A DNA stretch of 17,525 nt from positions 41,006 through 58,530 of the forward strand of contig CAMPET010000093.1 of the NCBI GenBank assembly GCA_946803715.1, read 5' to 3'. A program made the position numbers and the translations under genes. The notes beneath the pieces are model-generated. The model was not told the DNA's origin and did no database searches. It saw only the letters and a program-made list of their open reading frames with translations. This document shows, one piece after another, positions 9,083 to 17,525 of the stretch (position 1 is its first letter; every line of letters starts with the position of its first letter). This stretch comes from Beroe ovata. Its lineage: Eukaryota > Ctenophora > Nuda > Beroida > Beroidae.

Positions 9083-10960
9083 TTATGCGGTCTGGTCAGC
9101 GAGGACACGCTTCACTGGGTATTCTGTCTTGTGCCCCGTTCTTTCATCGTACACGTTTACCTGAATAAGATCACATAAAGAGATTCGTAAAGTTTAACAA
9201 GTTGAGAGAGGACATATGAGAGGATATTTGCGATCTGAACATGTTGAATATGTGCTGTGTGCAATGATCATGAATATTCAATATTTACATTAGATGAACA
9301 TACATCAATTATGAACAATGAGCATTCATAATCATAGTTAGCGCTACGTTATGTGAATCAATCCTGCGTTTTCCAACTTCTCTCCAACACAACGCCAATT
9401 CTTAGAATCGGGAAAGAGACACTGAGACAATTTCCTGCTTTGTGAAGTCACGGATACCATGTTCTAGAACTTATCATTTAACTCGATCATCCAATCACTT
9501 GATTAGGACCGAAATCGGTTAAAACACGTTAAACCGGTTTTGCGGGTTTTATGATGTTGTGTGTGTGTGAGAAAGCCTCTGTGTCCGATTCATACGAATT
9601 TCCGATCATTTAACACCTTTGAAAGAGTGTTAAAAGGAACATTTGTCCGAATTTAAAAGTAATGATTCGTGAGGGCCCAATGATTTAGCAAATAGATGTT
9701 TCTTTCATGAAACTGATTCTTGCAAGGTCATATTATGACACGTATCAGCATATTTCCAAAGAATTGTGCATTTTGCAAGAAAGATGATCCTTATAACACG
9801 CCTGACCACACCTTTTGCAAGTCCATTTATAGCCACACAAAGCTGGTACCATTCATGTCAGTATTATTACAGCGGAATATGATGTTACAACATGACAACA
9901 CCCATTACATAATCCATACTTTATCAGTGAGTTTATTCCCAATTCTCTATCTCATTCATTACAATAGTAATATCTCTCTCACCTTAACATAAGGAGGGAA
10001 GTAACAGTGGAGTGTGACACAAGTGTCGGTATCACTGTCATTGCCCATGCGATGTATGCCTGTGGGAGAGCATGTGTTATAGTTGAAAGGGATGAGGAAG
10101 CAAAACATGTGTATAAAGTAACCAAGACCGGCATCTAAGTAAGATAGTTAGCACAGAAACACCATGCCACAAGTGAATGTACTAATCAACAAATTTGATC
10201 ATTGTTCATACCTTGTTCATCATTGATATGACCAACTTCACCCTCCTGCAAACTGTACTCCATTGTGACCTCTAATTCCTGACAATTACCATCTTGTGGA
10301 AAATCAAACCTGGATGAAGTAGTTGTCATGGTGAAAAGATATATTTAAAGACACGCAGTTGTCATAGTGATGACAAAAAGTGAAATACAAACATGTTGAT
10401 CAGTACTCCTACCTTGTCTCAGTTGCAACTCCTTCCACAACTTTAAACATGCATTCTGATGTGGGGTGGTCATGAACAGGAGTATCTTGACCAACATTCC
10501 AACACAAGACAACAAGGTTGAACCTGATACGAGAGAGAAGTTGTTGTGAAGATTGAGTAACCAAAACGTTCTATCTTTAGAATTTTCTGCTCAAATGCAT
10601 CAGGTATTGTTAAGTCAGCAGTACTTAACCCAGAGTCCATTCATACCAACCTATTGTTTCCTGAGTCAATTACTACTCTGTAATACTTGTGATCATCAAA
10701 CTTCACATATTTCTTCCATTCTCCAAGAGTGTAGTCATAACTGAAGAGTACATTTGACTTACAGAAACATCAAAAGTGGTGATATTAGTGCCTCCCTTAT
10801 GAGGTCCCTGGATGAATTCATGTACCAGGTACCTTTCAAGAAGTGACTTGACTGATTGTCTTGACCACTTTTCTGTTGAAAATTCATCATGAAGGCAGTG
10901 AATAAGTTCCGATAGAGTGAGTTTGGTCATGGCTGGGACATTGATTATGGTTAGTGTCAT
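9083..10960 (-). CDS. CDO1: Cysteine dioxygenase, six coding exons
   Basis: Coding exons are 10960-10833, 10740-10651, 10523-10413, 10309-10212, 10059-9983 and 9160-9083, giving 193 residues against about 200 in vertebrates. All junctions are GT-AG and keep phase. The enzyme is a cytosolic cupin-fold iron protein that oxidises L-cysteine with O2 to cysteine sulfinate, the entry to taurine and sulfate. The reconstructed protein has the three iron ligands (His90 and His92 in VHDHP, His145 in GIHR), the Cys97-Tyr162 pair (SECMFK; HCYFPPY) that forms the thioether crosslink in mammals, substrate-binding Arg64, and His160. The C-terminus keeps YDERTGHK. The start at 10960 lies two bases after a gcag acceptor (10963), implying a non-coding first exon. 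Met 10987 (if unspliced) or 10930 are alternatives. Intron 2 uses a GTACCT donor; a better-looking GTAAGT at 10762 is only 22 nt from the acceptor and is presumably unused. The last intron (9982-9161) is long, 822 nt. Confidence 0.95.
9161..9982 (-). other. Last intron of the cysteine dioxygenase gene (822 nt)
   Basis: Donor AAG|GTGAGA and acceptor CTTATTCAG|GTA are in phase 0, joining HCYFPPYVK to VNVYDERTGHK with the same spacing as in vertebrate CDO1. The other introns of this gene are 92-152 nt. It contains small inverted repeats, including accga-aa-tcggt at 9509-9520, the palindrome aaaccggttt near 9531, and ttaacac/gtgttaa arms near 9610-9633. A 90-codon plus-strand frame that spans most of it looks random. 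Confidence 0.85.
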
Positions 10961-11180
10961 ATCTGCAATCAGAAATAAGTGATCCAATGTTTAACAATGG
11001 GTCCAATGTCCATTTTCAATGTCCAATGTTGCTCGAATTTCATTACATTCATACAAATCTTCACCTATGTTCAATGTTCATTTTGTATCAACCAAAAATA
11101 TATTTCAACCAAATTTTATGAACAAATCATAGAGCTAGAGCAAATTTTTTGTCAATTAATCTTGTAGCTCTATACTGCCT

Positions 11181-11357
11181 GCGCGCGCACCAGTGAACCC
11201 GTACCCGCGATGACAAACAGCTGTGGCTGCGGCGCGCGCCGTGAAATTGGCACTTGTCACATTAATTAAAGAACCATGCTCGCGTGATGCAAGTTGTTGA
11301 CGACTAATTATTGGTGAATGGTGAGTGTGCCCAATTATGTCTGATCCCGCCGCGCGC
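11181..11357. promoter_or_regulatory. CpG-rich block between divergent genes, candidate bidirectional promoter
   Basis: gcgcgcgc (from 11181), the palindrome ggcgcgcgcc (11231-11240) and cgcgcgc (from 11351) mark a CpG-dense island in AT-rich surroundings. It lies 220 bp upstream of the CDO1 start on the minus strand and about 390 bp upstream of the MADF-BESS start on the plus strand. Non-coding first exons of either gene would fit in the remaining space. The promoter role is inferred from position and composition. Confidence 0.5.
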
Positions 11358-11745
11358 TTTTTTGATATTAGCACTCAAATTTGCAATTCATCAGTCACCA
11401 CTCACCAGAATTAAAATGTTTTTAGTGTTCGATTAATTACAATCGATTTCTATGACGAGGCTATAATCTTTTATTATCTATTTATTTTTCCTCTTCTACA
11501 TTTATATATTCTGCTGGGATGTCTTTAACACTTGCTGATTTTTGTCATGATATTGTTGATTGTATGATAAACAGGACTACAGCTGAAGATTTGTTTTGAT
11601 TGTGCACTTGTTATGCTTCATTGATTATTCCTTGTGAATGATTAGGATGCAAATTGTACTCACTTATCTTATTATTTCTTTGTATTACATTAGATGTATA
11701 ATTAGTGCTTCAAATCCCAGATGGAATGATACTAAATTTGGAGAT

Positions 11746-14700
11746 ATGGCCAAACAAACTTCTACTTTCCCCGTACAAAATATCAATAACCCACTGTGAG
11801 TCCTTGTAGATCACTAGTATTGTTCATGGTCTGAAAACATGCACATTTACTGATACTTAAGCACCCCACTTGTACAGGTCACAATACATATCTGGATCCT
11901 TTTCTGAAATGTTTCAAAATAACAAGTTCAGTCCTTCACTAAAGTCCAAGACACAGAAAGGTATGTTGATTTATTGATCTATTGATCATATCGTAAACTT
12001 TATCCCTGTTTATTTCCCTGTCTATCTTATTCTGGATTTCCAGATTGGAGTGCCACTAAACAACAATGTGATGATTTTGAGTGGTCTCAACAGCAGATAA
12101 TAACTCTGCTAGACTTTTACAGCAAATACCCACAATTATGGGACACCAAACATGAGCAGTATATGAACAAGGATGTAAGAAAGCAGCTCATAACAACTCT
12201 AAGTGAAACTGTTTGTGCTCCTGGTAAGTTATTTTTTTCTTTGAAATAGTCATAATGAAGTGATTCATGAATTAGGATATTTTCAGTCTGTAACTTTTCA
12301 GAGGCAGCAGTGAATGTTAAATTCCAGAGACTAAGAGTTCACTTCTCAAGAGAGCTTCGAAAAGAAGAAAGTTCCTTGAATGAGTCCCAGCCTTATCATA
12401 GCAAGTGGAAGTACTATAGGAACATGCTGTTTCTCAAGGATACCCTGAGGTGTAGGTATGTCGATATATGTACATCATTTTATGATCTCTGAATCATTGA
12501 TTGAATTGAATTGATATCATCATCAGATACAACTGCCAAGCTGAAAACTATCACTTCTCCAATGTAACCCATTTCCAGGCAGAAGAGTAGGCAGAACACT
12601 AATGAGAAAGACTCCCTGACCCTGACCATGGGAACTCCCCCGAGCAATGATGAGCACAGTGTGGACACTGGTGACCAGTGTGGTGAAAATATTGGTAACC
12701 ATGGTGACCAAAGTGATGGTGGAAACTTGGTTATCAACACCAGCTCTGACTCAGGTTAGGACTGAACATCTTCCTTTCTTTGTGATGATTTTAAAAGTTG
12801 TTGCATCACTGTGACAAGGGAAGCAGTGCTTTACACGCACTTGGTGTGCATGGTAATGTAAGCTTGCATGATTGTTGGTGCTTGCTTCCTTGCACCAAAC
12901 TTGGGGAGGTATTACGCTCTTGCATCTTTGCGTGTTTGAGTGTGTGTGGTGTGTGTGAGTGTGTGTGTGTATGTGTGTATATGTGTGTGTGTGTTTGTGT
13001 TTGTGTGTGTGTGTGTATATACTGTGTGTGTAACATGCGAAAACTCGATTACCAGAGGTAATTTCTCTGACATGCTTCTTTTTTCAGGTCATTTGTCACC
13101 CGATTCCACAAGTTTTGTATCTCCAACCCTATGTCAATCAGAGAATAAGGAAAACGTGAGTGGTCCTTCCCCCAACAAAAATAAATGTGATCAAGCCCAT
13201 CTAGAGTGATATTTCAATCACACGGAGTGAATTGATACTTCAATCTCTCTAAACATCGCTATCTCGATCAGATTTCACCAATTGATGGATCCCGTCATCC
13301 CACGTCCCCCGTTTCTCCCTCCCTCATCCCCTCTCTTGCTCCTTCATCAACACTTGTTCCCCCTCTTCTCTCAAACAACCCCGTCTTTTCATCCTCTTCT
13401 TTCCCCGCTCCACCAGGTATGGATCATGATTCATGTTTCAGGGCGAGATTTTCTCGAATTCTACAGTTAAATAAATCGAGAATACCTGTGAATTCTGTGA
13501 CTATAGTATCAGTAATTTCCGTGGTAACTTATCGCCATGTATCTTGTGTTTCAGCATCTCTCCTGAGCTCACTAACATCGCTTGAACAGCTTCTCTCCCC
13601 ACGGATGTTAGCTCCACTACTTGTGAAGGGAGGAGGAGGGTTGGAAGAGAATCAATCTGCGAACCCCATCATCAAACCGGTCAGTCTTGACGACCTCATA
13701 CCTCTCCGAATATACCTTGTGCTCAGAGGAGCTTTGAAATTTGGATCGAATGGAATTGAATTTGGAAAAAATATAGGTTGTGGGACCGTTTAACTCTTTC
13801 TTCCCAAAATCTCTGAGATTAACCTCCTATTTCAGGGTTCCCTCCTCGCACCCAAACCTCAGATCCCCTCCTCCCCTCTGATAAATGCTCATATCGGCTC
13901 GTGGCCTAATAGAGAGGTAATTCAGGGGGTACAGTGTGGTAAAAACTGGTTAATTTCTTCTCAATAGTCCTGACAGTGCTTGAACCTGTATGAAACTGTT
14001 TGCTAGTGTTTCGTGATCACTGATCAAACCCTGACTATCTAAGGACGAAGAAGCTCTCAAGTCATATCAAGCGAAGAGACAACGACTCAGCAAGGTTTCG
14101 GGCGAGGTAAGTTTCCCGGTCTTCAGAAAATCGCCGCTCTCAAATTTCTAAGGAGGATCGATCCAGTCGCTCCATCCGAATCTGAAATGAACTATCGTGA
14201 TACAACTCCCTTGACAACCAGCACTCCCCCTCCTTGACAACCGTTCCCCTTGCCCAGGGCATGATCCCGAGTTTCATGACGTCATCACCGGGCTTCATGA
14301 CATCCTCTACATCACCCCAAGTATCCAGCACAACTCACAACACTGGGAGCAGTAATGGGGGAGGGGGTGGGGGATGTGATTACTTTAGTCTACATGTCAG
14401 TGAATCCCTCCGGAGGATGGATATCATCGTGAGTTACACGATTCACATTTCGAGGATTTAATTTTTCGTCTGTCGATAAAAATACGTAACTTTTTAGGAT
14501 TCTTATTCACTTGAGATTTAGGAGTGGTTACAGTAGTTCTTGACAAATATTCACTCTTGAAGCACAAATCCCCAATTGTTGCAGTGCGCTGAAGAATGCA
14601 AGCGAGCTATCCAGAACACCATATATCAATACATCGTGAAGTCGTGCCACAAACGCCCCGGCCCTGGTATCCCCCCACATCACTTCAGTGGGATCCCATT

Positions 14701-14803
14701 CAGATCACATCACGCCGGCGATATTCCCCACAACATACAGAATCACGCCAGTGCTCTGAATGCACAGTTTGTTACTCATGCTAACCCACGCCATGCAAAT
14801 TAG
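11746..14803 (+). CDS. MADF-BESS domain transcription factor, twelve coding exons
   Basis: Coding exons are 11746-11795, 11878-11960, 12044-12223, 12302-12455, 12579-12754, 13088-13155, 13272-13416, 13555-13679, 13836-13916, 14044-14106, 14258-14428 and 14585-14803. All junctions are GT-AG, all phases agree, and the product is 504 residues. Residues ~62-151 form a MADF (Myb/SANT-like) DNA-binding domain: LLDFYSKYPQLWD, then YMNKDVRKQL, FQRLRVHFSRELRKE and the closing WKYYRNMLFLKD. Residues ~415-449 (CDYFSLHVSESLRRMD, then a helical AEECKRAIQNTIYQYI) resemble the BESS interaction motif. Between them is a long linker rich in Ser, Pro, Asn and Gly, with a basic KRQR that may act in nuclear import. 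The family comprises nuclear DNA-binding regulators such as Drosophila Adf-1. The start is the least certain point: ATG 11746 has a good context (G at -3, G at +4), but the frame is open upstream to ATGs at 11638 and 11647, and acceptor-like sites at 11693 and 11720 allow an upstream exon. Introns are mostly 78-156 nt. Confidence 0.9.
12943..13030. repeat. GT microsatellite in intron 5 of the MADF-BESS gene
   Basis: tgtgtg runs interrupted by gagtgt, tatatg and tttg cover about 90 bp of the 333-nt intron (12755-13087), which explains why this intron is the longest of the gene. Cys/Val-rich frames over it are artefacts of the repeat. Confidence 0.9.
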
Positions 14804-15830
14804 GCCGGAAACCTCCCAAGTTAAAAACTGCTGTGCAGAGCCATGCCGTAACTTTGAGGTATTTTGAAAATTGAGCATTATTTTATTGACGAGTTTACGT
14901 TGATAATGGATAAGTAGGTTGGTATTTTTACGGCCTTCGGCATAGGTAGACAAAGTTATTTTATTTATTCCTCTTTTTTCAGATATCTTATTTATTATCA
15001 TTATGTGTTGATCATGTTGTTTTTCTCTAAGGATATAATATAGTGATGGAATGCATTATTTGACGCGGGCCTGGATTTGAACGCCATCATTTTTACGTGC
15101 CCTACGTGGCGCAACGACCCCTTTTTTATTTGACTAACAGATTTAATTTTAACTTCTAATATATATTAACTTTTTATTTGGATACTTAATATGTTGATGG
15201 TTGGAGATTATGAGATGTTTTAGTGATTTTTAGACGGCTGTTTTAATCGCCAAAAAACTTTTTTTAGCCCTATTGGATTATTTTTAAGTTATTATCACTA
15301 TTATTTTGATTTATTAACTTATTTTCTATCGAACTTTATGAGACTGTTGCGTTTTTATCGAAGGTGAGTTTCAATTTTTCTACACAAAGAGATATGGCAT
15401 TATTATCAAGATAAATTGAAGGAGCTTTTCATTCAAAGATATTGTCAAAAGAGTATAAGATCAGTTTTTAAGATCTAAGCATAAACGCGGAGCATTGGCC
15501 TAATCTTTTCATCAAAGATGAGGCCCTTATTATCCCATGAAGGAAATTTCTAGATATTGTACGACGACATACTATTTGAATCAACTATTTTTACGAAACT
15601 CCTTGTTTTCTTTCTTCAATTCGCATTTTCGGGGAAATTAATAAATTGTTGAATTATACCTCATTTTAAATCATTTAACCCCCTCTCACTCTTTTAATTG
15701 TCAAATTACCCAGCTATCATGGAATATCTATGAACGCTCAAGGAAAAGGTTTGTGTGAAAGTTTCAGGGCTGACTGAAACTTGAGGTCCGTGATTCTCAC
15801 TTTTCCACCTCAACACCCCCCTCAGGCTTC
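14804..15830. other. AT-rich 3' flank and intergenic region
   Basis: Begins with the presumed 3' UTR of the MADF-BESS gene; I see no clear AATAAA within 200 bp of the stop. The rest is T-rich on the plus strand with no convincing exon, apart from the tRNA-like fragment at 15062-15122. Confidence 0.5.
15062..15122 (-). repeat. Degenerate tRNA-like sequence, possible SINE remnant
   Basis: On the minus strand gttcaaatcc (15082-15073) matches the RNA polymerase III B-box consensus (GGTTCGAATCC) well. ttgcgccacgtagggc (15114-15099) is a loose A-box. The spacing is about 10 nt too short for an intact tRNA, and the acceptor ends do not pair, so this is at best a decayed tRNA or the head of a tRNA-derived short interspersed element. 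The whole block is markedly more GC-rich than its flanks. Confidence 0.3.
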
Positions 15831-15836
15831 GTTCTG

Positions 15837-15955
15837 ATTGGTGGAAACGAGTCACATGACAGATTACTGCTCTGTGATTGGTCAATAGGATTCGGAGAAG
15901 CCTGAATTGCTGGCTGCCTCCCAAATATGAAAGGGGGAGCTCCCTCAATATAAAT
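15837..15955 (+). promoter_or_regulatory. CCAAT/TATA promoter-like cluster
   Basis: Two inverted CCAAT boxes (ATTGG at 15837-15841 and 15877-15881) lie 40 bp apart. A gagtcacatgac motif sits between them, and tataaat follows at 15949-15955, about 70 bp on. This is the usual order and spacing for an NF-Y-type promoter reading to the right, with transcription expected near 15980. Candidate target: the plus-strand gene with an exon at 17314. No first coding exon was identified. Confidence 0.45.
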
Positions 15956-16068
15956 GACGGGGAAATTGATTCCTGAATTCGCAAACTCTGGCGTACGTGG
16001 AAATTCCAACCCCATTGAAAGTAAAGAAACCCCAAATCCGCATCAAGTGTAAAGGTTTCTAGCCGCTA

Positions 16069-16093
16069 GCGTGTGTGTGTGTGTTTGTGTGTC
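16069..16093. repeat. Short GT microsatellite
   Basis: A gtgtgtgtgtgtgtttgtgtgt run just downstream of the promoter-like cluster. Confidence 0.85.
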
Positions 16094-16203
16094 CCTAGTC
16101 CATACTACGTAGTGTATTTTTCAATGAATTCTGTCGTCACTTTTGACTATTCCTCCTATCTCCTCCTAATTAAATCATGTTTCCATGGGAATCCCAGGCT
16201 CTA

Positions 16204-16249
16204 ATTGGCTAATCCCGGCCATGTGACACCAATATCCTCTCCTGATTGG
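16204..16249. promoter_or_regulatory. Second CCAAT-box cluster
   Basis: ATTGG at 16204-16208, CCAAT at 16229-16233 and ATTGG at 16245-16249 fall within 46 bp, making five such boxes between 15837 and 16249. Mixed orientation suits a second or bidirectional promoter. Significance depends on background frequency, which I cannot compute here. Confidence 0.35.
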
Positions 16250-17313
16250 GTCATGGGACTTGGCACAAACCCAGAAATCATCTCCCTTCTCTCTTATCAG
16301 TGAAAGCGCTTGTGTGGATGCTCTTTTCCTTATACTTTCAGTAGCAGTGTAACGAGGAATAGTTACATGTAGTTGAGAGGTGGTTAGGTGGAACAATGAG
16401 TGTTAGAAATCATGTTGAGATGTGGATGGATCCTTTTTTGATTTTTTAGCCATCTTTGAGGAGTAATTCGAAGAATCAGCAGCAACCTTTCAACATCAGC
16501 ATTAGTCTCATGAAAACAGCACAATTGCAGCTTCTGCGAATACTTTTTATGGCGGCATGTTTTCTGAGGACAGGACTACATGTTCTTATAAAATTTGTGA
16601 AAGAAACCCCAGCTTAAAGCAAGAAAATACGCGGGAAACTTGTCATTTCTGAAGTGATAATTAATCGTGTGACAGCGTCACAAAGTTTGTGTGCGTATAC
16701 GGAACGCGCGAAGTCGTCGTTCTGTATATTGATAAATTTTGAGGGAGGACGCGCGCGCTCCATGTGGTTCATGGCTTGACTTTTGTTGTGTTAAGTCGTG
16801 GAAAGTTCCCAAAGTTGGAGGGCAAATGAGCAAGAATTTGAGACTCGTTTTGGGAATTTGAGAATTGAGATTCCTCACCTAGAAGAAGAATTCCTTGTCA
16901 TTTGCGTCCGTGAGAACTAGGGTGATTTAAAATGCTTAATTTTCAATGTCAAGAGTCAGACCCTTTCGCCTTTGAGTTTCATTCGTCACTAAATAATATG
17001 TCGATAAATCTGTTCAAGATCAAAATAGAGATATAAATTTGAATACGAGGAAATATCCCAAATCTAAGCTGAGAGATTCAAAAGTAAGTAATACAAAACA
17101 TTTTAACAGAAGTACTTTCATGCACATAACATGCTACTTCATTGTTAGCTAATATAGTTCATTTAAAGCCTATAAACATATTTTCCTTTCAAGATAGTTC
17201 ACATGTCAGGAAATCAACTTCTTACCCCCTTCGCTAATTTCAGAGATAATTCATAACCCCCTCTCGTTTTCGACAATGTCATACTTGGCATGTGAACTAC
17301 CTCCTTGTTTCAG
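16250..17313. other. Region without a confident gene, probably 5' part or intron of the next gene
   Basis: A 55-codon plus-strand frame after an acceptor-like tttttttag (16450-16617) and a 66-codon minus-strand frame (16678-16878) are not supported by splice partners. A donor-like GTAAGT at about 17083 could end a non-coding exon. A CpG-rich spot (gacgcgcgcgctcc) lies near 16750. The stretch before 17313 is a pyrimidine-rich acceptor. Confidence 0.4.
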
Positions 17314-17433
17314 ATTATTAAGATTTGAGCCTAAAGACGAGGACCAGGACGTAGAGAATGAGAGGGATACCGACGAAGATAGTCTGCATAATCCTCACCC
17401 AATCAACATCGTCTCTAGCATCCTTATTCCTGG
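17314..17433 (+). CDS. Internal coding exon of an unrecognised acidic protein
   Basis: A strong acceptor (ctccttgtttcag, ending 17313) and a strong donor (GG|GTAAGTG at 17434) bound 120 bases that are open in one frame: one base, 39 codons, then two bases. The peptide begins LLRFEPKDEDQDVENE and continues with more Asp/Glu, then an uncharged INIVSSILIP end. The exon is more G/C-rich than its flanks. Earlier exons should lie to the left (none confidently found) and later ones beyond the window. I do not recognise the family; the acidic stretch alone says little about function. Confidence 0.55.
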
Positions 17434-17468
17434 GTAAGTGATGACATGTGTTTTACCTCTATAGATAT

Positions 17469-17525
17469 TAGACATACACACATACACACACATACACACA
17501 CATACACACATACACACACACACAC
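17469..17525. repeat. AC microsatellite at the window edge
   Basis: tacacacaca-type repeats fill the start of the intron after the exon at 17314-17433 and continue past the end of the window. Confidence 0.9.

Noticed and set aside
9720-9992. 90-codon plus-strand open frame
   Set aside because: It lies inside the last CDO1 intron and overlaps the end of a CDO1 exon on the opposite strand.
11156-11374. 72-codon minus-strand frame in the CpG block
   Set aside because: CpG-rich sequence lowers stop frequency; no splice support, and it is better explained as promoter DNA.
13419-13793. 124-codon plus-strand frame as a separate gene
   Set aside because: Only 13555-13679 is coding, as an exon of the MADF-BESS gene; the rest is intron on both sides.
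15706-16035. 109-codon minus-strand open frame
   Set aside because: It overlaps the CCAAT/TATA promoter-like sequence, has no splice partners and no family resemblance.
16450-16617. 55-codon plus-strand frame after an acceptor-like site, possible terminal exon
   Set aside because: The acceptor is a plain T-run, no upstream donor exon was found, and the length is compatible with chance.

Overview
The window looks like nuclear DNA from an invertebrate animal with a compact genome. Genes are split by short GT-AG introns, CA/GT microsatellites are scattered through it, and the recognisable genes are metazoan: a voltage-gated calcium channel alpha2/delta-type subunit, cysteine dioxygenase, and a MADF-BESS transcription factor. 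Most introns are only 78-184 nt, which would suit a sponge or another early-branching animal, but I cannot fix the species. I reconstructed the exons by hand from splice signals, reading phase and family similarity; there is no transcript evidence.

Layout from left to right. Positions 1-1545 are a composite repeat field: a ~172-bp unit (four copies plus fragments) interleaved with a second unit (three copies). At 1641-1761 there is a probable last exon of an unrecognised plus-strand gene. Converging on it from the minus strand is an alpha2/delta-like gene (5637-2340): a short signal-peptide exon, a 184-nt intron, and one 3-kb exon carrying almost the whole 1037-residue protein. Positions 5640-9080 are intergenic, with simple repeats, a CA-rich tract, a 12-bp palindrome and a GC-rich hairpin.

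The minus-strand cysteine dioxygenase gene (10960-9083, six coding exons, 193 residues) has a complete predicted active site. It lies head-to-head with a plus-strand MADF-BESS gene (11746-14803, twelve coding exons, 504 residues). About 785 bp separate the start codons, and a CpG-rich block at 11181-11357 sits between them, so a shared promoter is plausible. Right of 14803 is mostly AT-rich intergenic DNA with a weak tRNA-like remnant and a CCAAT/TATA promoter-like cluster (15837-16249). An acidic exon of another plus-strand gene follows at 17314-17433 and runs into an AC microsatellite at the window edge.

The genes do not form a pathway: they are a channel-associated surface protein, a cysteine/taurine metabolic enzyme and a DNA-binding factor. 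I found no CRISPR array, insertion sequence or prokaryotic system. The most notable points are the nearly intron-free, apparently tail-less alpha2/delta gene, the divergent CDO1/MADF-BESS pair, and the composite repeat array.
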